DNA of 64,000 nt from assembly GCF_049898325.1 (NCBI RefSeq), contig NZ_JAFCXL010000024.1:1-64000 (forward strand). Direction: 5' to 3'. The notes beneath the pieces are model-generated. The model had not been told where the DNA came from and searched no databases. It was given only the letters and a program-made list of their open reading frames with translations. Origin of the DNA: JAFCUW01 sp049898325 (GTDB lineage: Bacteria; Pseudomonadota; Gammaproteobacteria; Burkholderiales; Burkholderiaceae_D). Each line of letters begins with the position of its first letter. The first letter of the stretch is position 1. The position numbers and the translations under genes are program-made. Below, in pieces: positions 8,050 through 17,566 of this stretch.

Positions 8050-8235
8050 CGATCAAGCATAAATAATCCCATTCTACAGGAAATATGCTGGTGAAGAAGC
8101 GGACCAGCAGAACATTGTTTCAATCAGCACAGGAATGAAACTCAATATCAGCTTCCGCAAAGCGCTGAATCGTACAATGTAGCGGAAGAGCTAGTCGAGA
8201 TGCCACATCCTTGCCGACCTCCGCAGAGATAAATT
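8050..8235. other. Intergenic gap between immunity genes, no gene seen
   Basis: This stretch contains no convincing coding sequence. It probably carries eroded toxin DNA and the upstream signals of the gene at 8236, which has only a weak ribosome site (gcagagataaatt). Confidence 0.4.
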
Positions 8236-8469
8236 ATGTCACAGAACAAGTTGATCATAGTAGATTTAAACCATGCCGTCGGAGCGACGCTACCAGTCTT
8301 GGACCGGACGTTCTACCAGTGCACTAACTGCTGGAGCATTCTCCTGTCAAACCCTTCGGACAATGAGTACTGCGTCTGCGGAAATGTCTCCGTCGACGCT
8401 GATGCCGGCAGGGCTGGGGCCAGGGACGAGCACTTGCTTCGAGTTTTGCAGATCGCTCATGCAGACTGA
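8236..8469 (+). CDS. Small zinc-ribbon-like protein, probable immunity gene
   Basis: A 77-residue protein with CTNC near the middle and CVCG about 17 residues later, a likely four-cysteine zinc site, followed by VSVDADAGR and RDEHLLRVLQ. I recall small proteins with a C..C/C.CG plus VD.DAGR layout encoded next to polymorphic toxins and annotated as hypothetical or immunity proteins. No membrane segment or signal peptide is seen. An alternative frame (8273-8473) is a shadow. The immunity role is inferred from setting. Confidence 0.55.
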   Translation: MSQNKLIIVDLNHAVGATLPVLDRTFYQCTNCWSILLSNPSDNEYCVCGNVSVDADAGRAGARDEHLLRVLQIAHAD

Positions 8470-8489
8470 TTAAAACGCATGCCCCCCAT

Positions 8490-8560
8490 CACCTTGGAGA
8501 GTTCGACCCAGGTCAGCTACAACCCGCTGGGCCAGCGAAGAAGCACGTAGGGTCCGCTGG
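8490..8560 (+). pseudogene. Scrap of Rhs YD-repeat sequence
   Basis: One frame reads SSTQVSYNPLGQRRST followed by a stop. Y-N-P-L-G-R type sequence is a YD-repeat unit. The GC-rich composition contrasts with the flanking genes, consistent with a remnant rhs core that once joined a tip here. Confidence 0.5.
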
Positions 8561-8662
8561 GAGAGCGTCGAAGAAGTTGGGGCCATTGATGGATAACACA
8601 TCAGTAACGCAGATCGACACCATCGCCCCCAAGACTGGGGCCACGAAAGCTATCTTTAGACG

Positions 8663-8917
8663 ATGAGTGACATGGAACTGACAGCGATTGCACGCGGGCA
8701 CCTTCGGGTGAAGGTCGGTGCTAAAAGCGTTACCGTGTATGGTGAAGCTTTTTTAAGGGGATATGGATCTCCCGACTTCGTGCTTTATCAGAACAGTATC
8801 GAAATGTGGGATGCACCAAATGATCAAGAAGGCGTGACTCCCGCTGAAAAGAATCACCTGGTTCAATTCCTAAAGCAGGAGTTCGTCCGAAGAAAAATGT
8901 TCTTGGAAATTGAATAG
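8663..8917 (+). CDS. Imm74-like immunity protein, paralogue 2
   Basis: An 84-residue paralogue of the protein at 7798-8049, sharing the order GEA(F/L), a hydrophobic strand ending FVLYQNSIEMWD, a T.AEK helix start and a terminal LEIE. The two are well diverged, so this is not a recent duplication but probably a second acquired immunity variant. The upstream ribosome site is poor (tctttagacg). No toxin ORF precedes it; only the Rhs scrap at 8490-8560 is visible. Confidence 0.62.
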   Translation: MSDMELTAIARGHLRVKVGAKSVTVYGEAFLRGYGSPDFVLYQNSIEMWDAPNDQEGVTPAEKNHLVQFLKQEFVRRKMFLEIE

Positions 8918-9030
8918 CTAAGTTTCGTATTGATGAAAAAAGATCTTCGCGTAGCGACAGCCTCCGCATTTTCTAATTACCAATACAGACTAGTTGTCTG
9001 AATGCAATATTACATTGAGGAAAATAATCG

Positions 9031-9075
9031 ATGAAGTATGGAAAATGGCTTGCTTATGAAGTGGAAAAACCATGA
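9031..9075 (+). CDS. 14-residue ORF overlapping the next gene
   Basis: ATG at 9031 follows a ttgagg element; the peptide MKYGKWLAYEVEKP ends at a TGA overlapping ATG 9072 (ATGA). It may be a coupling leader or the C-terminal residue of a lost toxin. Too short to classify. Confidence 0.3.
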   Translation: MKYGKWLAYEVEKP

Positions 9076-9512
9076 TAAATTTTATTGAAGGAGAAATTAA
9101 TTCCGGCGGAAAAAGTATCTCCATCATATCTGATTATGAATATCTAAATAGTATTAGCGAAGAAGGTTCCGTTGAGAAACGAAGAGACCCTGATGGAGGA
9201 GAGCCTTATTTTTACGTCGAAGCGGTTGCGGATGGCATGAGATTTGGTATATTTATCTCTTTGCGAGCCAGAAAAATAGATTGGATACGATTGAGCTGGT
9301 TAGACAGTTCCATGAAAGGGTGGGGCGACGTGAGTGAAAATGCTGTAAAAGGTGAATATCGTCTTTTCTTGAATTTAATCGAGAAAATGGTCGGGCGGCC
9401 ACCTGATAATAAAAAAGATAAACTGCGTTCATGGGACCTTAAGTGGGGACAACTTAACGTGAGCAATGACCTCCGCACCTTTCAGGCAGACATTTATATG
9501 AGGCCTCGCTGA
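9072..9512 (+). CDS. Hypothetical protein, possible immunity gene
   Basis: This 146-residue soluble protein is AT-rich with regular alternating strands in the N-terminal half (EGEINSGGKSISIISDYEYL, FYVEAVADGMRFGIFISL) and WIRLSWLDSS, then a helical segment (YRLFLNLIEKMVGRPP) and a C-terminal ADIYMRPR. I do not recognise the family. Size, composition, coupling to a tiny upstream ORF and position at the end of the immunity cluster all suit an immunity protein. No signal peptide or membrane span. Confidence 0.6.
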   Translation: MINFIEGEINSGGKSISIISDYEYLNSISEEGSVEKRRDPDGGEPYFYVEAVADGMRFGIFISLRARKIDWIRLSWLDSSMKGWGDVSENAVKGEYRLFLNLIEKMVGRPPDNKKDKLRSWDLKWGQLNVSNDLRTFQADIYMRPR

Positions 9513-9906
9513 GGATGCTCGCCAGGCAGGTCGGCATCTGTTTTGACTCGTGAAATCTCAGGATACCAGAACCGCTCATAGTTATTTTTAATTTTAATCT
9601 TTGTGGATCTTAAGTTAAAAATTCTCCATGCCTTAGGTATTGACCATTTTTTTGCTTACGCCGAAATTGTTTTGTTGACCGGAACTATATGCCAGGATGA
9701 GCATTTTTTATTCCTTCATTTATAAATTTGATTATTATCGTCATTCTTTTAACATATATAATTAATCCGAAAAGCTATTGCATATTAGTTATGCATCTGA
9801 AGGAGGATAGATGGGTAAGTCCGAAAAACGGATACGAACAGAACAATAATTTTAGACAAACGGCGACGATCAGGCTGAGCTTACGTCCGTTTTTTCGACT
9901 TGATCC
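9513..9906. other. AT-rich intergenic region, no gene seen
   Basis: About 390 bases separate the immunity cluster from the convergent acidic-protein gene. A 78-codon frame at 9728-9964 is not convincing, since it runs into the end of the opposite gene and has no family features. A weak hairpin tccgaaaaacgga lies near 9818. It could hold terminators for both convergent units, but no strong one is visible. Confidence 0.5.
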
Positions 9907-11595
<1,689 letters not shown>

Positions 11596-12488
11596 CTAGT
11601 TCCCCGTTGGCGAAATGCACCATGCTGCACCATTGAGTCGGGGAATTGATGATTGTAGTCAACTTTGTCCAGATTAGCGGGCGGGTGTTTAAGCACGTCG
11701 TTGCGTCCCGCTTCCGCCGTGTCGGTCCTGCGTGATCTCGCTGCGGTATGGCCGTCGGATGCAAGATGCCTGAAGTCGTCACTGCCCCCAATCTCATGGC
11801 CAGTTTCGATGATCTTGTGAATGAAAAATGTTATTCCGTAGGCAAATCCAAGACTGCTTCCGCCCTCAAGGAAATTGATTTGCTGGCGAAAATATTTGCA
11901 GGCGGTAGTTCAGTACCCACCTGGTCCCAAGGATTCGCACCGCCGCACCCATGCGGCGGGAAAATACTTGATTCGCTGACAGTCTCAGAGCAACTCGATT
12001 GCCCGCCATCAGGCCTGACGAGCCGCTATCCGGCCGACTTCCGCGTGCTTGCACGTGAGCGAGTCGAAACAGCGTGGCAGCGTGGCCCCGCACCGAGACG
12101 GTGGCGGATGGTCGACGGGGTCTAGTGGTCTTCACCGCAGCAACCTTCAACCTGGACAATTTTATCGTCAGGCTTCTTTGCTGCCATTACACAAACCACG
12201 GCGGCAACCGCGATGACGAAACCATTCGCATACAGGAGCCATATCTTCGCGCGGAACAGGTGGCGGCCTACCTCGATCTCTCGGCCGGAAACTCGAATAC
12301 AGGATTTCTCCGCATTACCCTTGCTATAGAGAACTTTGCCAGCGACCACATCCTGCTCGGTGCGCCGCCGCAGGGGCAATTGCTGCCCAGCCAGGCCAGC
12401 CTCATCCCATTAAACACAAGAAAACTAGAACAGAAATCTTACCCCCGATTCGTTTGTGTGCCGTTTGAAGACGCCTTAAGCGGTAGAT
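11596..12488. other. Eroded accessory DNA between hypothetical gene and alpA
   Basis: About 890 bases with overlapping frames on both strands, none of which is clearly real. A plus frame at 12074-12508 contains YLRAEQVAAYLDLS, which resembles the first helix of an excisionase-type HTH, then degenerates. A minus frame at 12122-12379 contains a plausible membrane segment (LLYANGFVIAVAAVVCVMAA) and ends GCCGEDH. These may be remnants of the mobile element's cargo. The right edge (12477-12489) carries one arm of an inverted repeat shared with the integrase promoter. Confidence 0.4.
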
Positions 12489-12489
12489 A
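12477..12489. promoter_or_regulatory. Inverted-repeat arm upstream of alpA
   Basis: The 13-mer taagcggtagata ends at the A of the alpA ATG. Its exact reverse complement occurs at 14019-14031 in the integrase leader. It may be a binding site for AlpA or an integrase arm site. Confidence 0.5.
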
Positions 12490-12755
12490 TGCCAGTGTCC
12501 AAGGTTGAAAATACGCAACCCATTCCCCGCTCTGGAATCGACCGCAGGCGCACGCCTGCACACAATGACCCTGTCCTCATTCGCCTGCCTGCGGTCATCG
12601 CCATTTGCGCGATGTCTCGCAGCTGCATCTATGAAGCCATCAAGAACGGTACGTTTCCAGCGCCGGTAAAATTGAACGGTCGACCAAGCGCCTCGATCCA
12701 GCAGCAAGTCATAAATTGGGTGAACGACCGTATCCACGCCAGTCGGCAAGCGTGA
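12489..12755 (+). CDS. alpA: AlpA-family DNA-binding regulator
   Basis: This 88-residue protein has the AlpA pattern: LIRLPAVIAICAMSRSCIYE (first HTH helices), then AIKNGTFPAPVKLNGRPS (wing) and a W in the last helix (INWVNDRI). AlpA-type proteins of P4-like elements act as transcription activators or excision factors for the adjacent integrase. The gene is convergent with int, the two stop codons lying about 10 nt apart. The segment after NGR (PSASIQQQ) departs from the usual W-x-x-x-E/D, so the last helix may be diverged. A 13-bp element identical (inverted) to one in the integrase promoter lies immediately before its ATG, suggesting shared control. Confidence 0.8.
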   Translation: MPVSKVENTQPIPRSGIDRRRTPAHNDPVLIRLPAVIAICAMSRSCIYEAIKNGTFPAPVKLNGRPSASIQQQVINWVNDRIHASRQA

Positions 12756-12762
12756 GGACAGG

Positions 12763-13980
12763 CTATGGAGCACCGCCTATCGGAGACGCGTTTGCGCCGC
12801 CGGGATAATCGGCCCAGGCGGCCATCAGCTTGCAGCGCTTGTCCAGCAAATCGCCCCGGCGATACGCCGCCTCGACCTTGTCCGGTAATTTGTGAGCGAG
12901 CGCGTGCTCGCACACTTCCCGCGAAAACGCATTCGATGCGTACTCCGCACACCAGTCACGAAAGGTCGAGCGGAAACCATGCACCGTGATGTCGCCACGG
13001 CCCATGCGGCGCAGCACGGCAGTGAGCGACATGTCGGAGAGCGTGCCACCGCCGCGCCCGGGAAATACCAGCGGCGTCGAGGGTTCCGCCGCCCTCAATA
13101 CCGCGAGAGCCGGCGCTGCCAGCGGCACCCGGTGCTCGCGTCCTGCCTTCATCGGCTCGGCGGGGACGGTCCATAACGCATCTGCGACATCGATTTCCGG
13201 CCAGGCGGCGCCGCGCACCTCGACGGACCGGCCAGCCGTATAGATCAGAAATTCCAGGGCGCGCGCGAAAATACCCTCGCGCTGCCGCAACAGTGCCATG
13301 AATGCGGGCGCCTCCGCCCAGGCAAGGGCCGGCCGATTGATTACCGGCGCCACCTTGTTCGGATTGGCAAGCAGGAACTCGAGGTGACCACGCCAACGCG
13401 CCGGGTTTTCACCAGTTCGAAACTTGCTCACCGTCGCCCAGTCCAGGATCGCCTCGATGCGGCCGCGCAGGCGCGTCGCCGTTTCCGTCTTGTCGATCGA
13501 GATCGGCGCCAGCGCCTTGACCACCAACGCCGTATCCACCTCGCCCACGGCCGCAGCGTCGAAAACGGGCGACATGTAGGTCGCAAGGGTGTTCTCCCAT
13601 TGCTGGGCATATTTTGCATTGCGCCACGAGGCGCGGTCGGCGGTAATGTACGCTTGAGCGCAGGCGTCGAAGGTGATTGTGCGTGCTTCAACCAGCTTGA
13701 GGGCCAGCGCAGCATCGCGGCGCTCTGCCAGGGGGTTGGCGCCTGAACGGACGCGCCGGCCGCATTCGCGCGCCATTTCCCTCGCCTCGGCAAACGATAC
13801 ATCGCGCAAGGAGCCGCGGCCCATGTGATATCGCCGACCGTCGATTTCGTAACGGTACACCCAGCTCTTGCTGCTACTGGAGAACACTTGCAGCCACAAG
13901 CCCTCGCCGTCGCAATACCAGCCGGGCGCAGCCAGGCGTGACGCCTTCAGTGCCGACAAATTATTGACTGTTCTCGCCAT
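12763..13980 (-). CDS. int: P4-type tyrosine recombinase (integrase)
   Basis: A 405-residue integrase. An N-terminal arm-binding DUF4102-type domain (about 1-95, WVYRYEIDGRRYHMGRG) is followed by a core-binding SAM-like domain (about 100-200) and the catalytic domain. Catalytic residues are visible: Arg in TAGRSVEVRG, H-x-x-R in HGFRSTFRDW, a His in EHALAHK and the Tyr nucleophile in AAYRRGDLLDKR. Such enzymes integrate islands into tRNA 3' ends, and a tRNA-Ser 3' end lies 160 nt upstream. The gene looks intact. Tandem 12-mers lie in its leader, likely arm-type or regulator sites. Confidence 0.93.
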   Translation of the reverse strand: MARTVNNLSALKASRLAAPGWYCDGEGLWLQVFSSSSKSWVYRYEIDGRRYHMGRGSLRDVSFAEAREMARECGRRVRSGANPLAERRDAALALKLVEARTITFDACAQAYITADRASWRNAKYAQQWENTLATYMSPVFDAAAVGEVDTALVVKALAPISIDKTETATRLRGRIEAILDWATVSKFRTGENPARWRGHLEFLLANPNKVAPVINRPALAWAEAPAFMALLRQREGIFARALEFLIYTAGRSVEVRGAAWPEIDVADALWTVPAEPMKAGREHRVPLAAPALAVLRAAEPSTPLVFPGRGGGTLSDMSLTAVLRRMGRGDITVHGFRSTFRDWCAEYASNAFSREVCEHALAHKLPDKVEAAYRRGDLLDKRCKLMAAWADYPGGANASPIGGAP

Positions 13981-14002
13981 GCGCGACCTCCACCGGAAGC
14001 TA

Positions 14003-14031
14003 GTTCTATCTACCGTTCTATCTACCGCTTA
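14003..14031. promoter_or_regulatory. Tandem 12-mers and inverted-repeat arm in int leader
   Basis: gttctatctacc occurs twice in perfect tandem (14003-14014 and 14015-14026). The last copy is part of tatctaccgctta (14019-14031), the exact reverse complement of the site before alpA. The position just upstream of int (start 13980) suits an arm site or operator. Confidence 0.6.
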
Positions 14032-14103
14032 GAGGTGGATTGTGCCGAAAAGTGCCGGACCTAGCCGGACAAAATATCAAGCGAGCTCCCTATGGAGGGA
14101 CGG

Positions 14104-14134
14104 AAAAAAGCCCCGTTTCCGGGGCTTCTTTTCT
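14104..14134. terminator. Rho-independent terminator, bidirectional
   Basis: Stem aagccccg/cggggctt with a short ttc loop (14108-14127), flanked by A6 on the left and a T-rich tract on the right. On the minus strand it follows the tRNA-Ser 3' fragment directly, as expected for the native terminator of that tRNA. Confidence 0.8.
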
Positions 14135-14140
14135 AATACT

Positions 14141-14164
14141 TGGCGGAGACGGTGGGATTCGAAC
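14141..14164 (-). other. tRNA-Ser 3'-end fragment, probable attachment site
   Basis: On the minus strand these 24 bases equal the T-loop, acceptor strand and CCA of a tRNA-Ser (ending CACCGTCTCCGCCA). Similarity stops abruptly in the T arm and no D or anticodon arm follows up to 14240, so it is not a functional tRNA. Proximity to int marks it as an att core duplicated or orphaned by integration. Confidence 0.75.
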
Positions 14165-14423
14165 TACACGTCCGCCTGCGACTGACAACGTCCGACGACG
14201 TCCAACAATAGGCCGCAATTTATGGGTGCAAACAAAAAGCATCGAAGCCGACTGGTCTTTCCAAGTCGGGCTTGAGTTCGGCGGACCGGCACGTCCAGAT
14301 CTCGAGCGATCCCCGCACTGACGGCGCTTGCACGATGCGTTTACTGAACTTGCAACACTGAACCAACGCTGTCCGGGCTCGTCCGCTGAAGTCCCGCGCT
14401 GTTTTTCATACTTTTTTCATACT
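14165..14423. other. Non-coding junction between att fragment and core genome
   Basis: No gene is seen. The region contains imperfect cgtccgac-type repeats (14171-14210), then T-rich sequence with repeated ttttttcatac (about 14402-14424) before the tRNA-Val terminator. It probably represents the scarred right edge of the island. Confidence 0.4.
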
Positions 14424-14463
14424 CAAAAAAAATGGCCTACACCTCGTCAGTGTAAGCCATTGA
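14424..14463 (-). terminator. Terminator of tRNA-Val
   Basis: On the minus strand a 12-bp stem with one mismatch (aatggcttacac with gtgtaggccatt) around a tgacgag loop is followed by a run of T (A-run at 14425-14430 on plus). It lies 16 nt downstream of the tRNA 3' end. Confidence 0.85.
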
Positions 14464-14478
14464 TCTAAAACGTATTCT

Positions 14479-14553
14479 TGGTGGGAAGTGGCAGTTTCGA
14501 ACTGCCGACCCCTGCAGTGTGAATGCAGTGCTCTACCCCTGAGCTAACCTCCC
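14479..14553 (-). tRNA. tRNA-Val (anticodon CAC)
   Basis: A complete cloverleaf: acceptor GGGAGGT paired with ACTTCCC (one G-U), D arm with TTAGCTCAGGGGTAGAGCA, anticodon stem CTGCA/TGCAG with loop TTCACAC (anticodon CAC, reading GUG), T arm with GTTCGAA, discriminator A and encoded CCA. It lies between the island edge and dnaQ on the same strand as dnaQ. Confidence 0.95.
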
Positions 14554-14611
14554 GAAGCGGGGCGAATTATCGCATGCCAACAGCCAATGTGGCAAGGGTC
14601 AGTGCCAACAA

Positions 14612-15316
14612 TCACGCGGCGGTGTAGCCGTGCCAGATGCATTGCCCTTTGACCGCCTTGTCCAGCCCCGCCAGCAGCGCTTCGTGCTCGGCCGCTTCGC
14701 TGTCGGTCGCGGGCAGCACGATGATCTGCGCCAGCGGCACCGCTTCGAGCTGGGCGCAGCCGGTGGCAGGCTCTTCTTCCATGTACATCGACAAGGAATT
14801 CTGTCCCCGCGTCATCGACAGGTAGACGTCGGCCAGCAACTCCGCATCGAGCAAGGCGCCGTGCAGCTTGCGGTGGGCGTTGGAGACGCCGTAGCGGTCG
14901 CACAGGGCATCGAGCGAGTTGCGCTTGCCCGGGTGCAGCTCCTTGGCCTGCACCAGGGTGTCGATTACGCTGCTGGTGTGCTCGGTGAAACTGGGCAGGC
15001 CCAGCAGCTTGAATTCCTGGTTCAGAAAACCCAGGTCGAACGGCGCATTGTGGATGATCACTTCGGCGCCCCGGATGTACTCGCGCAGCTCTTCGGCAAT
15101 CTCGGCAAATTTCGGCTTGTCGCGCAAAAATTCCGTGGTCAGGCCGTGCACCGCCAAGGCTCCCTCCTCCGAATCGCGCTCCGGATTAATGTAGCGGTGG
15201 AAATTATTGCCGGTCAGCATACGGTTGTGCAGCTCGACGCAGCCCACTTCGATCACCCGGTCGCCCGTGCGGGGATTCAGGCCGGTGGTTTCAGTATCGA
15301 GAACGATTTGACGCAT
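14612..15316 (-). CDS. dnaQ: DNA polymerase III epsilon subunit (3'-5' proofreading exonuclease)
   Basis: A 234-residue DEDDh exonuclease that proofreads for the replicative polymerase. Exo I is LDTETTGL (Asp7, Glu9), Exo II HNAPFDLGFL, and Exo III HGALLDAELLADVYL with the catalytic His and Asp. The C-terminal tail of about 55 residues corresponds to the alpha-binding region. I chose ATG 15316; a TTG four codons upstream would extend the frame but is less likely. It is downstream of rnhA on the same strand (37-nt gap), a common proteobacterial pairing, so both may be co-transcribed. Confidence 0.96.
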   Translation of the reverse strand: MRQIVLDTETTGLNPRTGDRVIEVGCVELHNRMLTGNNFHRYINPERDSEEGALAVHGLTTEFLRDKPKFAEIAEELREYIRGAEVIIHNAPFDLGFLNQEFKLLGLPSFTEHTSSVIDTLVQAKELHPGKRNSLDALCDRYGVSNAHRKLHGALLDAELLADVYLSMTRGQNSLSMYMEEEPATGCAQLEAVPLAQIIVLPATDSEAAEHEALLAGLDKAVKGQCIWHGYTAA

Positions 15317-15352
15317 GGTATCTTTCAATGAAATGGGGAAGGTCGTACTGCT

Positions 15353-15796
15353 TCACAGGGGCCGGCGCACCGTCTCGACGCCACGGTTGGCCAGCACATC
15401 GGCCCGCTCGTTGCCGGGATGGCCGTTGTGGCCGCGCACCCAGCGCCATTCGACCTTGTGCTCGGCCTGGGCGATGTCGAGCGCTTTCCACAAGTCTTCA
15501 TTTTTGACCGGCTCCTTCGCGGCAGTCTTCCAGCCCCGTTTCTTCCAGCCGTGGATCCACTCGGAAATGCCCTTCTGCACGTACTGGCTGTCGGTGTGCA
15601 GCACGACGTCGCAGGGACGGGTCAGGATGCCCAACGCTTCGATGACGGCGCGTAATTCCATGCGGTTGTTGGTGGTGTTCGGCTCGCCGCCGAAGATCTC
15701 TTTTTCATGGCCGTCGGCCACCAGCAGGGCGCCCCAGCCGCCGGTGCCGGGATTGCCCTTGCAGGCGCCATCGGTGAAAATTTCTACTTTGCTCAT
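15353..15796 (-). CDS. rnhA: Ribonuclease HI
   Basis: A 147-residue RNase HI that cuts the RNA strand of RNA-DNA hybrids. All catalytic acids are present: Asp in FTDGACKGNPG, Glu in NNRMELRAV, Asp in LHTDSQYV and Asp in NERADVLAN, with the conserved His in VRGHNGHPGN. The basic handle region WIHGWKKRGWKTAAKEPVKN is intact. The true start is ATG 15796; the frame stays open far upstream through the methyltransferase region, but those codons show no conservation. It lies between the methyltransferase gene and dnaQ on the same strand. Confidence 0.97.
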   Translation of the reverse strand: MSKVEIFTDGACKGNPGTGGWGALLVADGHEKEIFGGEPNTTNNRMELRAVIEALGILTRPCDVVLHTDSQYVQKGISEWIHGWKKRGWKTAAKEPVKNEDLWKALDIAQAEHKVEWRWVRGHNGHPGNERADVLANRGVETVRRPL

Positions 15797-15833
15797 GCCG
15801 CGTGTGGTCTCTCTGTGGATTGTGCTCAATGAC

Positions 15834-16607
15834 TTATTTACGATTGGTGGCCGGCACCGCTTGCGGCGCGCCAGCCGTGCGCCGGCTCCAGGCCGGACCG
15901 ATAATGGTGCCGCCCTTGACGCGCTTGATGGCGTGCACCATGTAGACCGCGCCCAGGTACGGCCAGCCGCGCTGGCCTGCCCGCTCGAGAAAAGCGAAGC
16001 GCTCGAGCCACCTGGCGCTGCGGCACGGCGGCGCGTAACAGCCGAAGTGGCTGCGACTGACGCCAAGGTTGAGCAATTTTAACCAGTCTTTCATGCGCGG
16101 CATAGAGATGAATTCGCCAGCGGCCGGCAAATACGGGCTGCGAAATGCCCGCCCCAGTGCCTGGCGCGCCCCCCACAGGCTGGCCGGATTGAAGCCGCAG
16201 ATGATCAGCTGCCCCTCCGGGATCAGCACCCGCTCGACTTCGCGCAGCACCTGGTGCGGCTCGGCCGCGAACTCGAGCACGTGGGGCATCACCACCAGGT
16301 CCAGGCTGTGCGAGGCAAACGGCAAGTCGGCAAAATCGAGGGCCACGGCGATCTGCCGGCTGTCGGCCGACAAGGCCAGTTGCGCGGCGCTCGAGGTGCG
16401 CGTGGCCGCGCGCCACTTGTTGGGCATGCGGCTGGCGGCGAGCGCGTCGATCTGCGGCAGGCCGATCTGCAGGGCGTTGTAGCCGAAGATGTCGGCGGTC
16501 AGTTGATCGAGGCACTGTTGTTCCCAAGCGCGCACGTAGGCGCCGGCCGGCGATTGCAGCCAGCCGTCGAGCGCTATAATGGATTGTTGCGAGCTTGCGC
16601 TGTCCAT
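15834..16607 (-). CDS. SAM-dependent methyltransferase (class I-like)
   Basis: A 257-residue protein with the C-terminal half of a class I methyltransferase fold: LDLVVMPHVLEFAAEPHQVL (motif around the catalytic region), REVERVLIPEGQLIICGFNP and a later region with WGARQALGR. The usual glycine-rich SAM-binding motif I near the N-terminus is not obvious, which fits the family of methyltransferases commonly found between rnhA and gloB in betaproteobacteria. The substrate is unknown. It is divergent from gloB across a 164-nt intergenic region and probably heads the methyltransferase-rnhA-dnaQ run. Confidence 0.85.
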   Translation of the reverse strand: MDSASSQQSIIALDGWLQSPAGAYVRAWEQQCLDQLTADIFGYNALQIGLPQIDALAASRMPNKWRAATRTSSAAQLALSADSRQIAVALDFADLPFASHSLDLVVMPHVLEFAAEPHQVLREVERVLIPEGQLIICGFNPASLWGARQALGRAFRSPYLPAAGEFISMPRMKDWLKLLNLGVSRSHFGCYAPPCRSARWLERFAFLERAGQRGWPYLGAVYMVHAIKRVKGGTIIGPAWSRRTAGAPQAVPATNRK

Positions 16608-16771
16608 GCCGGTGATTCATCCTTGTCGTTGCGTGCAAGCACTTGCCTGGTTCGGCTGGCTTTCGTACTTAAAAGCAAGTCGATCACGCCAGCATGTTGC
16701 CTATGGTATGACAACGCTGGCGTCGTTGCATTTTTTCCCACCAACCCTCCGCTCACGGCCACCGCCCCACC
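16608..16771. promoter_or_regulatory. Divergent promoter region, methyltransferase/gloB
   Basis: This spacer separates the two starts. An imperfect inverted repeat around 16692-16725 (gccagc ... gctggc) followed by a T-rich tract could form a hairpin in the gloB leader. No clear -35/-10 pair is asserted. Confidence 0.4.
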
Positions 16772-17566
16772 ATGACAACTCTCCAGCGCCGCCCCCTGAC
16801 CGTTGTTGGCGTTCCCGCCTTCAAGGACAACTATCTGTGGCTGATCCACGATGGCGTCGATGCCGCCGTCGTCGATCCCGGCGACGGCGCCGCCGTGCTG
16901 GCCGCGCTCGAAGCCCTCGATCTGCGCCTTGCTGCCATTTTACTCACCCACCATCATGCTGACCATACCGGCGGCGTGCCGGCCCTGCTGGCCCATGGCG
17001 CCGTGCCCGTGTTCGGCCCCGCCAAGGACGGCATTGCCGCCGTCAGCATGGCGCTGGGCGAAGGCGATGCCATCGTGGTGCCCGGCCTGGGCCTGCAGCT
17101 GCGCGTGATCGACGTGCCGGGCCATACGCTGGGCCATATCGCCTATGTCAGCGATGCACAGCACTGGCTGTTTTGCGGTGACACCCTGTTCGCCGGCGGC
17201 TGCGGCCGGATTTTCGAGGGCACGCCCGGGCAGATGGCCACCTCGCTGGCCAAGCTGGCGCGCTTGCCCGGCGACACCCTGGTCTATTGCGCGCACGAAT
17301 ACACGCTGTCGAACCTGCGCTTTGCCAAGGCCGTCGAGCCCCACAGCGCCGCCCTGCAGGCACGCATCGTCAGCGACACTGCCCTGCGCGCACACGGCCA
17401 GAGCACGGTGCCGTCGACCATCGAACTCGAACTGGCCACCAACCCCTTCCTGCGCTACAGCGAACCGGCCATCTTCGCCAGCCTGCTGGCAGCCGGCAAA
17501 GTGCAGCCGGGCGCGACGCCACTGGCCAGTTTCGCCGCCCTGCGCGAATGGAAGAACAGTTTCTGA
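16772..17566 (+). CDS. gloB: Hydroxyacylglutathione hydrolase (glyoxalase II)
   Basis: A 264-residue metallo-beta-lactamase-fold enzyme that hydrolyses S-D-lactoylglutathione to D-lactate and glutathione, the second step of methylglyoxal detoxification. The binuclear metal motif THHHADHTGG (residues 59-68) is intact, with further ligand His in DVPGHTLGHI and Asp in FCGDTLFAGGCGR, and the C-terminal HEYTLSNLRFA substrate-binding region. Its stop overlaps the next gene's ATG (TGATG), so the two are coupled. Confidence 0.96.
   Translation: MTTLQRRPLTVVGVPAFKDNYLWLIHDGVDAAVVDPGDGAAVLAALEALDLRLAAILLTHHHADHTGGVPALLAHGAVPVFGPAKDGIAAVSMALGEGDAIVVPGLGLQLRVIDVPGHTLGHIAYVSDAQHWLFCGDTLFAGGCGRIFEGTPGQMATSLAKLARLPGDTLVYCAHEYTLSNLRFAKAVEPHSAALQARIVSDTALRAHGQSTVPSTIELELATNPFLRYSEPAIFASLLAAGKVQPGATPLASFAALREWKNSF

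Noticed and set aside
11748..12125. 125-codon plus-strand frame after the acidic gene
   Set aside because: No ribosome site, no recognisable features and a competing minus frame; the region looks eroded.
14141..14164. A functional tRNA-Ser
   Set aside because: Only T-loop to CCA is present; D and anticodon arms are missing.
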